DNA of 64,000 bases from Gentiana macrophylla. Taxonomy: Eukaryota; Streptophyta; Magnoliopsida; Gentianales; Gentianaceae. The stretch's first letter is position 1. Each line of letters begins with the position of its first letter. The notes under the pieces were generated by a model. It did no database searches, had not been told where the DNA came from, and was given only the letters and a program-made list of their open reading frames with translations. The stretch covers positions 10,318,267-10,382,266 of the forward strand of contig CM047808.1 of the NCBI GenBank assembly GCA_026214975.1, read 5' to 3'. The translations under genes were made by a program, and so were the position numbers. Of this stretch, positions 1 through 11,783 are shown one piece after another.

Positions 1-672
1 ATGCTTGAGTTCAACTTTTCAACATTTTCACAAATTTGATTCTTGAAGTAATCTCTCATAGTGAAGTTAAAGACGACATATGTTTTCTTGTAGGAACACA
101 GTTATGAAGGGAACCTACTCACGCCATCAAATGTTGAGTTTTCTTTTGTTTGAGGCGCTGATTCATGAAATCTAATGCATTTCTCTTTTGCCGATTTATT
201 GTAAGAGGTGGTATTTTCTTGTGCTTCTTATGCAAAAGGTGTTGATGATGATGATAAATGAACAAATTCTGCACATCTAATGCAATAGGGCTCGGTGTGT
301 TCGGATCTGTCTATCGAGGAATACTTCAAATTTGATACAACTGGGGAAGAGGAATTTAAAGTAGAGGTATAGTGATGATGAAAATCATTGCTTGAGGTTA
401 TTTAATAGGAATGATTTGAAGATGATGATAGCCGACCCGAACTACGCCACATGTCATCATGTTAAGTCGTATAATAATTGACTGGCCTCTAAAAAGTAAG
501 GCATTAAGGGCAGGAGCCCCAAAGACATACATAAGCGTAAGTCCCTAACCCAGGTGGGAGATTGGCAAAAGATCCTCCTCCAGCCACCCCTGGTCGGCTA
601 AGGCCTGGTGAAGAGGAGCTGCCCAGTTCGGCCATAGTGGCCTCGAGGGGCTCGAGGCGGGACGCTTATGAG
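1..672. other. Unclassified flank with receptor-kinase remnant
   Basis: This stretch lies outside the large inverted repeat. No intact gene is visible. A short kinase-like remnant sits at 285-369 (separate entry). The part from about 430 to 672 is more GC-rich and reads like repeat or LTR debris, but I cannot name the family. Confidence 0.4.
285..369 (+). pseudogene. Receptor-like kinase fragment (P-loop remnant)
   Basis: One frame reads GLGVFGSVYRGIL, which fits the glycine-rich ATP-binding loop of plant receptor-like kinases (GxGxFGxVYxG). After a stop and a frame change, a second frame reads GEEEFKVEV, matching the stretch just after the loop in this family (EFxxEVxxI). Both are broken by stops within tens of bases and no other kinase subdomain is seen nearby. 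I infer a small relic of a receptor kinase exon. Confidence 0.5.
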
Positions 673-1260
673 CAACCCGGTTGTTATTCCACGTGCTAGA
701 TAGCTAAAGATAAATAAGGAAAGAATCATTAGTCATTAAGACTCTAATCCTGAGATTTAAATATATCTATAATTATCTCTAAATCATAGGGGTCTATGCG
801 TGCATATTCTTAGGGAAATAATATTAATAATAATATAATGTAAATCCTTGCAGGACAAGGAAAGGGATAAATCGTCCCATATATAGACAACCCTAACGAA
901 CTACGGAGACTTGATTCCAAGACAGTCATTGGATACGTAGGCAACATGAGAGAAATAACTCACGAGCTTTGTCTAAAAAGACACCCAAAAAACATCCCCC
1001 TCTAACACGATTTAGGTTCTTTGGATTAAAGATCATTGTCACAAGGATAATAGACCCGGATTATTAATTAGACGAGATCCAGCATCGTCAGAAGAGTTGC
1101 AATCAAGTTCACCTGATGATACAACTTACATAAGTTCACCTGTTTAAATAGAGTTGCAATGAAGTTCCACCATTGATTTTTTTTTTTTTTTTTTTTTTTA
1201 GTGTTTGATTTTGGTTATGTGAATATTGGCAAATACGTGGTTATGAAAAAAGACATTTGG

Positions 1261-1760
1261 TTACTTAAAATGCTGATAAAGGTCGGGCTTAGTGGGAATA
1301 TGAAGCGGGGGTACGTGTGGGAGTGTGGGTGGGAGATTGAGTAGAGGCGAGGGTAGGGGTAGGGGTAGGGGTAGGGGTAGGGGTGGGTAGGGGCAAAGGT
1401 GAGCCGAGGTGGGGGCAGGGGCGGGGCAGGGGCGCATAAACTATTTTTTGCTCTTTTTTTTTGCTAAATTAATTGTTTTTTTTTTTGTGGCAACGAATAA
1501 AAGCTTGGCAAGAAATAAATAATTTTCTTTTCTTCATTTAATATATATTTTTTCTATATATGTGGCATTTCTTACCGTGGCAATAGGTTTTAAGTTATTG
1601 CAGCGGTGTGTAAAACCAGTTTGCAAAAGGTTTTTGCCATATAGTTGCTTGTCATGGGTGACATAAAAGCTTTAGACGTGGCAATAGGTCTATAGTGATA
1701 TTTTTTAAGGTTTTAGTGGCACTTTTCCTTTGCGGCAAAAGGTAGTTTTTTTTAGTAGTG
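1261..1760 (-). mobile_element. CACTA-type element end, left arm unit 1
   Basis: The + strand ends in tttttttagtagtg at 1,760, the complement of CACTACTAAAAAAA, which is the terminal motif of En/Spm-type CACTA elements. Inside it are repeated short motifs (gtggcaataggt, ggcaaaaggt) in both orientations, as in CACTA subterminal regions. No transposase or opposite terminus is visible. Confidence 0.55.
1335..1395 (+). repeat. TAGGGG minisatellite (unit 1)
   Basis: Hexamer array of taggggtagggg type inside a G-rich, C-poor segment. It recurs at about 2,140-2,210 and, inverted, at about 22,200-22,240. It resembles telomere repeat but lacks the plant heptamer TTTAGGG. Confidence 0.75.
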
Positions 1761-2075
1761 ATATAAATGATCGGGAATTAAAAATCATTTCCTTCAAACA
1801 TCACTTCTGAGATGCATGAATTCGGCTTTCACAACGACCCGTTTTATTACGCCAAACCGAATGTAAACAATAACAAATTATTTAATGTATGAATAAATAT
1901 CTAACAGAGAACAAGAAATGCAAGGTATAGAACCACAATCAAACCTTCCGCTTATTAATTTAATTCCACATGATATATCGAACAACGCAAACTTGTGAAA
2001 TACATGAAAAGATAAAAAGAAACACAATGTAAATATGACAGCAGCTAGCTTGCATAGTAGCTAGCTAGAATTCAA

Positions 2076-2566
2076 ATGCTGATAAAGGTCGGGCTTAGAG
2101 GGAATATGAAGCGGGGGTACGTGTGGGAGTTGTGGGTGGGAGATTGGGTAGGGCCGGGTAGGGCCGGGATAGGGGTAGGCGTACGGGTAGGGGTAGGGGT
2201 AGGGGTAGGGCAAAGGCGGAGCCGAGGTGAGGCAAGGGGGCAGAGCGGGGCGGTAGAAACGATTTTTTTTTTTTTTGCTAAATTAATTGTTTTTTGTGGC
2301 AACAAATAAAAGCGTGGCAAGAAATAAATAATTTTCTTTTCTTCATTTAATATATATTTTTTCTATATATGTGGCATTTCTTACCGTGGCAATAGGTTTT
2401 AAGTTATTGCCGCGGTGTGGCAACTAAGTTTGCAAAAGGTTTTTGCCATATAGTTGCTTGTCATGGGTGACATAAAAGCTTTAGGACGTGGCAATAGGTC
2501 TATAGTGATATTTTTTAGGTTTTAGTGGCACTTTTCCTTTGCGGCAAAAGGTAGTTTTTAGTAGTG
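2076..2566 (-). mobile_element. CACTA-type element end, left arm unit 2
   Basis: Second tandem copy of the same element end, with terminus gtagtttttagtagtg at 2,566. It differs from unit 1 by small indels. Confidence 0.55.
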
Positions 2567-3112
2567 ATATAAATGATCAGGGAATTAAAATCATTTCCTT
2601 CAAAGCATCACTTCACAGATGCATGAATTCGGCTTTCTAGCGACCCGTTTTATTACGTCAAACCGAATGTAAACAATAACAAATTATTTAATGTATGAAT
2701 AAATATCTAACAGAGAACAGTAAAATGCAAGGTATAGAACCACAATCAAACCTTCTGCTTATTAATTTAATTCCACATGATATATCGAACAACGCAAACT
2801 TGTGAAATACATGAAAAGATAAAAAGAAACACAATGTAAATATGACAGCAACTAGCTTGCATAGTAGCTAGCTAGAATTCAAAAGGCAAAGAGTAAAAGG
2901 ACAACTAGAACATACAGTAGTATTGAGACATATATTCTACGGAATATTGAAGATTAATCCTCTCTCTATGAGAAAGACAAAGAGATGGAGGAACAGTTAA
3001 TGCAGAAGAAGAGGAGGATAACAGTAATGCAGAAGAAGAAGAAGGTGATCAAATTTTAGGGAGGCGAGTGAGCGAGAGTTTGAGCCCAACGTGTTAATAG
3101 TACTCGTCTTGG

Positions 3113-3172
<60 letters not shown>
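3113..3172. repeat. (TA)n microsatellite, left arm
   Basis: About 30 TA units just 3' of the second exon of the peptide gene. The right-arm counterpart is at 21,245-21,293 with a different length. Confidence 0.95.
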
Positions 3173-3174
<2 letters not shown>

Positions 3175-3179
3175 CTCTA

Positions 3180-3446
3180 TTATTCTGGATCGCAACTGGA
3201 ACCAAGATTACCATCTTCATCCATAGTCAGATTGCAAGTGCATCCATCTCCACATGTATCTACTCCCTTAGGACAAGCCTCTCCACTGCACGGCATTGCT
3301 TCAACTGTCAGAGTATAATTCATAGTCAGTAATGTTTAATTATAACATTTTCTACTTAATTTGGTAACTGTGGATTTTAAACCGTAACTACCATGCACCA
3401 CAACTATGTTAAGATAGATAAATTACTGCATAACTGATGTATGTAT

Positions 3447-3518
<72 letters not shown>

Positions 3519-3898
3519 CAGCCTATATATGCAAAGGAGGCCTAAGACAGATCGGTTGAACGGGTCTTTTGTCGGTTGGATAGATATATAATAAAAAATT
3601 AAAACAAACCATAAATCTATTTTTTTTTCCACTTGTAACGCACATCTTTTATATATCTTTCTACTTTCCAATTGAATTATATGTGTTCTATTGTGACATT
3701 GTGACCTTTAATTTTTTTTTTTTAAAGTATCACATATTATACAAATCATTTCAGTAATAATTTTTTTTGTCAACACATTATATTGGGTTGATTGAGATTT
3801 AGTCTACACGATTTTTTTAAAAGTAAAACATGTCGTTGGGCCTCGCCCTGATGGTGAGATTACGTCGGTCGCCTGACCCGCTTATAGGTGGGCCGGCC

Positions 3899-3929
<31 letters not shown>

Positions 3930-4796
3930 TACACTTTCCAAGTTTTTTTTTGGACTACTCATTTTCTGTATGTTATTCTCAAACGTGACATATAATTAGA
4001 AACGGAGGGAGTATATGTGAATTAGTAACCCTCTTTTTTCAAACCATGGAGATGAATTTTCAAAAGGAGTTTGATACGATTCAAGTTTTCCGAGTTTGAT
4101 CTCGAATTGAGCTAAATAATTAATCGAGCGATATGAAGCTTCAAATTAAAATAATTATATTGATAAAATATTACACTCTCCGTTCATATTTAGCACACAT
4201 ATATTAAGGAGAGTGGTTAATACTTTGACTTAACATCAAAACAATAACACCCTTGAATATACATGGTTAATGCAGTGTTGTTCTCAATCTCCCTTCCTTT
4301 AAGGGTAGATGTAAAAAAATATAATAAATTGGAAATGTAACTAAGACATTTTCAAAAAAAAAAAAACAAAAAATGTAACTAAGACAAATAAAAAGGAATT
4401 TTTATTTTTAACAACTACGACAATTAAATAAGAACGTAAGAGTAGCCAGTATTTTTGAATAAATGAGTAGAGCTCGACATTGACATTTAAATAAAAAATG
4501 AATGAATTTTGAAGAAGAAAAACAAACTGAAAAATTGGGCCGATTATTAAATGAGTCGAGTTTGATCTTTCCTTTTAATGACAAGATCAAGTTTTGAGCC
4601 TCAAGTTTTTTTTATTGAATCGAGCTTAAATCCTATATAGTATCAACACGAGTAGACTCAAATGCATTTGTAATTGATACTCACCTCGAAAGCAGGTCAA
4701 GGGACCCAAAGATAAGCTAGCAAAATTATAATTTGGCACACTTGTCCAAACAATTAGCAAGATGATGAATACAACTCCTTGAGAAAGATTTGTCAT
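3180..4796 (-). CDS. Secreted cysteine-rich (knottin-like) peptide precursor, left-arm copy
   Basis: Two exons on the minus strand: 4,796-4,685 and 3,304-3,180, joined in phase 1 across a GTGAGT...ACAG intron of about 1.4 kb. The 78-residue product starts MTNLSQGVV with a hydrophobic signal peptide of about 26 residues. Exon 2 then encodes C43-x4-C-x6-C-x3-C-x-C-x13-C75. The x3-C-x-C core resembles the cystine-knot (knottin) scaffold of squash trypsin inhibitors and pea albumin-1. An extra cysteine (C35) lies at the exon 1 end. The coding bases are identical to the right-arm copy, while the intron carries a (TA)n tract of different length. Secretion and the knottin fold are inferences; the target (protease or other) is unknown. 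Confidence 0.65.
3452..3514. repeat. (TA)n microsatellite in the peptide-gene intron, left arm
   Basis: Pure TA/AT run inside the intron of the cysteine-rich peptide gene. The right-arm mirror at 20,888-20,967 is longer and has a G interruption. Confidence 0.95.
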
Positions 4797-5000
4797 CGTT
4801 TGATGGTTAATTAAACTGATTCGCTTATTACAAATGCTCAATTAATTCTATGGTCTTTCTAGGGACATGCATGTGTATAAATACTAACAACAATATGTGT
4901 ATACACCGTATGAATCTTCAAATATTTCCTCGATCGGCTGGAAATAGTCAACAAGAAATTCCATCTTGAAATAGTTAAGGGATTTATTAATTAGTGTATA

Positions 5001-5271
5001 CTACCTCCGTTCAGATATATAAATCATCATACACTCTTAGATTTGTCCCACAATATAGTCGATCCACATTACCAATGCAACACATATCGTTTATTTCTCT
5101 ATCTTACCTCTAATTTATTATGAATCTAATCACTTTTCATTACTTAATAACTATTATATTAATTATAGTTAATGAGTATTTTAGACATTAACTTTTAAAA
5201 ATATAGCATTCAGCTACTTCCTTAATCTGCATGAAAATTTTAGGATGCTTTATATTTCAGGACGGAGGTAG
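5001..5271. mobile_element. Stowaway-type MITE, left arm, copy 1
   Basis: Starts ctacctccgt and ends gacggaggtag, giving matching inverted termini, and is flanked by TA on both sides (4,999-5,000 and 5,272-5,273), the Stowaway target. Mirror copy at 19,119-19,390. Confidence 0.85.
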
Positions 5272-5586
5272 TATATATATATATAAAACAAAAAATTATG
5301 AATCTTCAAATTAAGCTTTTTCGTTGTTCAAAAAAAGAAATTGTGCTTTTTCGACACATTGACTGTTTAATGCATTTACCCAAAAATTATTTAATGCCTT
5401 TGACACCTTTGTGTCTGTCAGTTTCCTCGCAAAACATAGATCCTCTCTCACCCAGATGCATCATTGACCTATTCATGACGGTAATTTCAAAGATTTTACT
5501 CGTTCCGTCTTAAAATATAAATCACTCTATTTATTTAGTTTTGTTTAAAAATATAAGTCATTACATTTCAAATGCAGAATTTATTA

Positions 5587-5851
5587 CTACATCTGTCCCA
5601 AAATGTAAGTGCGTTAAACCTTTTGAATTTGTCCCATAATACAAGTTCATTTAGAATACCAATTGTGCATTTATTACATTTTTCTTCCTTTTACCCCTAA
5701 TTTATTATACATCAACTTATTCTACAACAATTACATTAATGAGAGTCAAAGAGTATTCTAGACTTTTACCACTATAATTAATTACATTTAACCACTTTAT
5801 TAATATGTGTGAAAAGTCATAAAGCGGATTTACATTTTGGGACGGATGTAG
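5587..5851. mobile_element. Stowaway-type MITE, left arm, copy 2
   Basis: Starts ctacatctgtccc and ends gggacggatgtag with TA on both sides. Its termini are related to the neighbouring MITE. Mirror copy at 18,542-18,805. Confidence 0.85.
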
Positions 5852-6405
5852 TACTTTTTATTTATTTATTGTATCCTTAATATATTAACAAATCAACCAC
5901 TTATCATTATCGATTACCAAGGCGGATGCATCATATGAGTAAGGGCACTCGGCCCCCTCTCTTCAACCTAAGTTCCTTCAAGAAAAATTTACGATTGTAA
6001 CATGCAAAGAAGATATCAAGTTCTAGACATGCGTAAATTAACACCAGAAAATAGAAGTAACCGGAGACAGTTCGGATCAGGGAAAATAAATCAATTCGAC
6101 GTTTTCCTGATTTAGACCGTTGGGAAACCAACCAAGGCGAAGTTTTCCCCCCGAATACGGGCATCTCCATGTATGATTCAATATAAAATTAACTATGATA
6201 CGGTTCATATTAACATGGTACGATTCAATATACAAATAAATTAGCCCAGCATACTTGGATTTACAAACCAATGACAAATTCATAAAATGTAGAAGAAACG
6301 ATCAACAATATTACCTAGAAAAAACAAGACGATTCTCCTAGTCACTTCCTTTATGATGATTCACCAATTGTAAAAGCATACAAAAGCTGAAGTACTCCCG
6401 ATGGG

Positions 6406-7167
6406 GGATTTTTGGTTGCAACTCTGAGTTGTTTCAATGGCAGATTTTTTTGACGTCTTGCAGAAAAAGGAAACTGAGCTCCATGTGTCTTTCATTATCA
6501 ACGTTTTATGGCATATCTGGAAAAATTAATAGATGCTCTATTATCTTTGAAGGTGAGCGCACCGATGATGCTGCTAGTATCATCCGCTGGGCTGAATCGG
6601 AGGCAATAGAGAATTTCGTTGTTGTTACAAAAAATATACTCTACCAATCGGAGAAGCCCCACCCGACTGTATGGGCTCCCCCTTGTGATGACGTGGTTAA
6701 ATTCAACATCGACGCGGCTTTTAGTGGAAGTTCAACATCAATTGGAGGATTAGTTCGTGATAGGAATGACATTATTATCCAATCATTCTCAAGAAAGTTG
6801 GAAGGACACTATGATGTTGGAGTAGGAGAAGCTTTAACGGTGTATCATGCGATTTTTCCGTCGATTCAATAGGGCTTCTTCAAAGTGATCATTGTACCAA
6901 ACGCCTCTTCTGTGTGCCGGAAGATGAATGCAGAGATGCAAGATTTATCGGACTTGGGAAATATTGTCGAAGATTGTCGTAGCTTTTTAGCATGTTTCTC
7001 TTTATTTTCTCCTTTTTAAGCATTAACGGAAATTTTCCGCACATCTGCTGGCTAAAAAAGGGTTGGAGTTAGTAGGAAGTGTTTCTTGGGGCTCTCCCCT
7101 TTGAATGTAATTTTAGCTTGTTCGGCGGATATTAATTAATGGAATGGTTTTTCTCCTAAAAAAAATC
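6406..7167 (+). pseudogene. 5'-truncated LINE with RNase H-like (RVT_3) end, left arm
   Basis: A partly open frame holds LWHIWKN, then VKFNIDAAFS, then GGLVRDRND and EALTVYHAI. This is the order of the C-terminal RNase H-like domain (RVT_3) of plant non-LTR retrotransposon proteins, with its first catalytic Asp in NIDAAF. Stops and frame changes break it. The 3' end runs into a short A-run after tttctcctaa at about 7,167, as expected for a LINE tail. Mirror copy at about 17,220-17,990. Confidence 0.7.
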
Positions 7168-7179
7168 CTAATTATACAT

Positions 7180-8600
7180 AATTAGCTGCCCTAGACTCCA
7201 AGTGGACTAAACTGCCCTTTTTATATTTTGGGCGGTGCGCTTTACCGAGGGTGCCCTAGGGAAAGCGACATGGTCAACACTCAGCCTGGTCCAGCAGCTT
7301 GTTCTGGATATCTTTCTGGACCAATCTTGGGCTTATCTCGCTTGCACCTGTGTCCCAATCCTCGCCTCATTTCGAATATTTAATCCACAATTTCCTACAT
7401 AAAATCATAAAAATTGCAATAACATGATTTTATATGGATTCACGATATAAATACGATAAAGTTGGGATAAAACTCACACATAACTAATAATCAAATTAAA
7501 CTCTTTTACATGTGATTTATATCGATATAATTAATGCCATTTAAGCCCTATTTGAAGGTAATTCGATATCAAAATGTCATAAAGTTGATTTGCATAATGT
7601 CATAATCAATGATCTAAGATTGATTACCGTGTCAATTTGAACAATTGCTTTAAGAGTTAGGTGTGAAGCTATTGGGTGTGTCTCTTTGTTTAGTGGGACA
7701 ATATGGTGCAACCTCTTTTGCACAAAATCTTGTCAATCAATAATGAGTCAAGTTTTGGCCAAGCAATTGAATTTGTGCTACTTGATGGCCAAATTATAGC
7801 AAACCAACTTTAACCGTCAGAGTACCGGGTCGGTTATACTACAACGGCGAGCAATGTTGTATCTCGCGAGGAATTGGTCAAGTATCACAACCACTTTCGT
7901 ATTTAGTTCAGGCTCACAAATATTGTTCAAGGTAATTATAACTAGAAAAAGATAAAATACTAACTTTAAAAGTAGGATAAAAGGAATAGCTAAATTATGG
8001 TCAGGAACACTACTCTTAACACCTTTTTGATTCAACACATAACATTTATAAATGTACTTTGCGAGGGAGTGTGCAAACTAGAGTTTTAGGATTTCCATGC
8101 ACGAACTAGTCGATTTATTCGCAGCCTGTTCCTTGGAAAGGTTATTCTAGCTAAGCCGTGAACTCGGTGGATGACGAGCATCTCATAGTTCTTAATCATA
8201 TTAGGTCAATTGAATCCCATAGAGGGGACTGTTGAACCGAATATAGGGTAACTAGGTTGTGGTATTAGCGCATATGGACCAGTTAGGGGATTGCACCCAA
8301 AACATATTCATTAGAAACCATTGGTTGGTTGGTCGGTTTAAGCTCGTCCTTAGTGATTCAGTTGATCAAATTAATTCAAGCATTAAGATCAAATTTTAGG
8401 ACACAACAATTTAAAAGATTTAATTTTTAAGCTCTACTCATCCCTAGATCATCGTTTATGCATCAATTTCGTAGTTCAATCACATAATCTAGCTATTCAT
8501 AATAATAGAAATAAAAGCACAAGAATTCATGAAGAAATCAACAATAGACATGATAAAAGGTTGAAATAAAATTACCAAAAGAAATCTGTTACAATTTGGA
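7180..8600 (-). mobile_element. Gypsy-type (Tat/Athila-like) LTR fragment, left arm
   Basis: Non-coding. Its mirror at about 16,490-16,575 reads ...gatacttgaccaattcctcgtgagatacgac...gacccggta. This aligns by eye with the 3' part of the LTR at 42,697-44,613 (actcgaccagattccctgtgggatacgacc...gacccggta). Outer limits are not defined. Confidence 0.45.
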
Positions 8601-8869
8601 CTCGAATCGTCATTTTGTTGTGTATCAATCGCAAAATAAAAACATAATTTATTGTTGTTGTTTGCAGAATTTGGAAGGAAAAATAATAGATGTAACCTAA
8701 GGAAAAATAAAAGCTCATTGTGGAGAAAAAATAAAATCGATGCAAAAATGTGTGTTTAAAATTTGACCTAAGTGGCTTTTTATACCAATAGTCGGTTCCG
8801 TCTTATTTTTCCGGAAATTCACCTTAATTTCATCTCCAGGCTCCAGCGCGTCTCCCCTCATTGCATTAA

Positions 8870-9232
8870 ATGTCATTTGACTTTTCAACCCATAGGGTGA
8901 TGAAGTTTGTAGAATTACAAACAAACAAAATAAAATACGGAATTATTATTGATCAAGTAAAAGTTACAAGTTGATTTCAACGTGTCTGATCATGGGGTAT
9001 TTATTACATTATACACCTCATGAACCAGTTAGAATTCAGTTACAAACGGTTATAACATATTACAATAAAATAACCGTTTTTTATATTAAACTAACTAAAC
9101 TAATCAAGAGTCGCTTTGGTGTCTCTTGTCAGCCAGTTCTTTGGTGTTCATCTTCGTCGGAGAAGGTCATTGATATCTTCATATGATCAGCAGAGTGCAC
9201 TCAGCATTCCCATCAGCTTTTATACTGTAACA
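8870..9232 (-). mobile_element. Copia LTR (minus strand), left arm
   Basis: Read on the minus strand, the Copia 3' end is followed by a G-rich tract (gatgagggg) and then TGTTACA at 9,232, a normal polypurine tract and LTR start. The LTR runs toward lower coordinates. Its far end is not resolved. Mirror LTR starts at 15,146. Confidence 0.6.
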
Positions 9233-9299
9233 CCCCTCATCAAGCTGTGAGTGGTACATGAACAGCTTGCACTCACCATTCCCATAAGCTACTTGAAGT

Positions 9300-10059
9300 C
9301 TAGAACATCTTTGAAACTCCCAATTTGTCTAGTAGATAAGAGAAAATAGGTGCATCCAAGGCCTTGGTGAGGATGTCAGCTATTTGTTCTTTTGTATTGA
9401 CTGGAAGGAGTTTGATAAGTCCTGATTTGACTTTGTCTCTCACAACATGACAGTATATTTCAATATGTTTGGTTCTTTCATGAAAGACAGGATTGTGAGC
9501 AATGTCCATTGCACTAGCATTGTCATAAAATAACACAAAGAGTAATCGAACTTGAATTTGTAAGTCTGTAGTATATAGATAAGCCACTAAATTTTAGAAA
9601 TCGCATTTGCCATGGCCTGTATTGACCTCGGATGAGATTTCAAAGCAATTGTTGTTTGTTTTTGCTTTCCAGGAGATTTGAGCATCTCTTAGAAACATCA
9701 TATAACATGATCTTGATCTTCTAGTTTCAGGACAACCAACCCAATCACAATCAGTAAAACCCTTAAGTACAAGATTATTGTCTCTTTGGGAAGAAGATTC
9801 CTTGGCCAGATTGGTCTTCAAGTATCTTAACGATCTATAAGATGCCTTAATATGGTTTTCAGTAGGAGTGTCCAGAAATTGACTTAGTTGTTGTACTGCA
9901 AAGGGAATGTCAGTGCGGTAAGGTGAGGTAAATTAATTTAGCCACTAGAGATCTGTATGCAGTGTTATCTTCTAAAAATGGTGAATCACCATGTTGTAAA
10001 GTCTGCTTGGACTCCATAGGTGTCTTAGCAGGTTTGGCTCCCAAAAATTCATATTCTTC
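9300..10059 (-). pseudogene. Copia RNase H region, left arm, decayed
   Basis: On the minus strand, frames read PMESKQTLQHGD-type spacer, then DCDWVGCPETRRS (RNase H), then DNASAMDIAHNPVFHERTKHIE and a tail ending KLGVSKMF. This is the C-terminal half of a Copia polyprotein with several stops. It ends abruptly at 10,059, the inner limit of the inverted repeat. Confidence 0.8.
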
Positions 10060-11208
10060 ACTTCAAAGATCCCAAGACTTTATCTAAAAATAAAATAAAA
10101 ATAAAAATCTTAGGCCTAAGCCTTCGGTTCACTTACAAGATATCACAACAATATCACACATTTTCGCAACGGCGCCAATTTTTCTGATGAGCTAAAAATT
10201 CACCCACTAAAAAAATACATTTATAAAGACTCGCAATCATCAGGTAAACTAAATCTCTAATCGGCAGAGTACTGTGTCGATTGTTAGATAGCTACAGAGT
10301 ACGAGTAGGTCGCCCCAAGAGAAATGTGGTTGTGAGTACCAAAGCTTAACGTGGTTCTTAGTCTAAAGTATCAAAGTTTTAGGAGTGATTATAACTAATG
10401 CAAAAAGTAAAGATTATTCTAACGAGATTAACTAGGTGATTAAAAAGCATAGCCTTAGCCATGATCCAACAAAGTTATCTCCCACAGAAAACTTGATAAG
10501 GAGTGTGTTTTATCTCGATTCGGCCTATATGATATTCACGGGAGTCAACTTTATTCTTGCGTTAAGATTCCAATGCAGCCTCACTTAACCCCACACTAGG
10601 TTTATTAACCCTCCCTTTAGAGAGCTAACTCGCCTAACATGGTTGACCGGAATAAAAGCCGCTGAAAACCTCACAAAACATAATTTTAACGTATCACTTA
10701 GGTTGCCAATCTAACGATTAAGACTATGGTTTAGTGATTTTAAAACATGTTTCGCGACATCTCGTAAAAATACGTAATCTCACTTAGGCATAGTCCGTGA
10801 CCGCCACTTAGATTGTCAATCTAACAATCCGACTATGATTAGTGATATCCATATCTCACATCTCACCGCAAAATACATTTATAAGCCTCGATGTAACCGC
10901 GGAACAAAGTTGTCAATTTTATTCAAAGCTAAAATGATCAAAACGGGTTTTAAAACATGAGTTTATCATACTTAACGCTTAATTACGCGCAGACACAACT
11001 CCCATCTCGCTCTCCCGATGGTTGATTTCACCCGCTTTCACATAATTCGCCATGTTGAGTTTAACTACTCATATTAACTAAAAATAACAACTAAAATAAC
11101 AAAACGTAAAGAAAACAAACGGTAAAAGATAACTACATATATATAGATATACGTATAGATATATATATAGATATATATATATAGATATAGAGTATATATA
11201 TAATATAC

Positions 11209-11273
<65 letters not shown>

Positions 11274-11770
11274 CTAATTTATACTAATTGCATAAAATGA
11301 AATAAACATAAAAGAAAGAACGGAATTGAAATTATATTAAAAGATAATTCAGTCGGGTTATTACAATTTCAGCATTATAACTACATAATTATATAATTAT
11401 AGGCCTCCATAATTTAAAAGAAAGAAAAGATGAAGGGAAAAGAGGGGCTTTTCTTTCTCGCATCTCGGGCTCGCTTATATAGACAATGTTGAGGAGCCGG
11501 ATCGATCCGATTGCGCCGGATCGATCCGAGCTTATCATCATTACTCATCATTACAAGAATATGCAAGCAATGGAGAATTTATATATAATTATATATTAAA
11601 CTTCTAAAATTCATATCTCGAGTTGTAGACCTCCAAAATCATGATTCAAACGTCATTAGAAAGCTCTCAGAAAACTCCCTACAACTTTCATCAAGGACTC
11701 TTCTTCAAAAACGTCATTTTGATGAGCCATTTGTATTACCGGTCCTTTTCGGGATTTTCTCCCTAATACA
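10060..11770 (-). mobile_element. Gypsy-type LTR plus primer site, truncated
   Basis: On the minus strand an LTR runs from TGTATTAGGG at 11,770 to CTCATCA at 10,185 (about 1.59 kb, TG...CA). It is followed after 7 bases by tggcgccgttgcg at 10,177-10,165, which matches the end of plant tRNA-Asp used as primer site by Tat/Athila-type elements. The internal part stops about 120 bp further on, at the Copia junction. A (TA)n tract at 11,140-11,270 lies within the LTR. Confidence 0.7.
11140..11271. repeat. (TA)n-rich microsatellite in the gypsy-type LTR
   Basis: Run of tatata with gatata and cgtata interruptions, then an uninterrupted TA stretch of about 60 bases. Confidence 0.9.
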
Positions 11771-11783
11771 AATCGATTAGCGG

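Larger units (their letters stand above)
1268..2881. repeat. Direct tandem duplication, about 806-bp unit, left arm only
   Basis: Unit 1 is 1,268-2,073 and unit 2 is 2,074-2,881. Both start aaatgctgataaaggtcggg and both end in the ctagctagaattcaaa region. Each unit carries a TAGGGG minisatellite and a CACTA-type terminus. The right arm has only one unit, so the duplication is later than the inverted duplication or was lost on the right. Confidence 0.85.

Noticed and set aside
1335..1395. Interstitial telomere repeat
   Set aside because: The unit is TAGGGG, not TTTAGGG, and lies in a CACTA-type end copied three times in the window.
2072..2320. Proline/threonine-repeat protein (PTPTPT) and its glycine/valine shadow
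   Set aside because: Translation of the TAGGGG minisatellite in several frames; the same artefact appears at 22,160-22,369.
3423..3671. IYIYIY-repeat proteins (also at 20,733, 21,086 and 60,876)
   Set aside because: Translations of (TA)n microsatellites.
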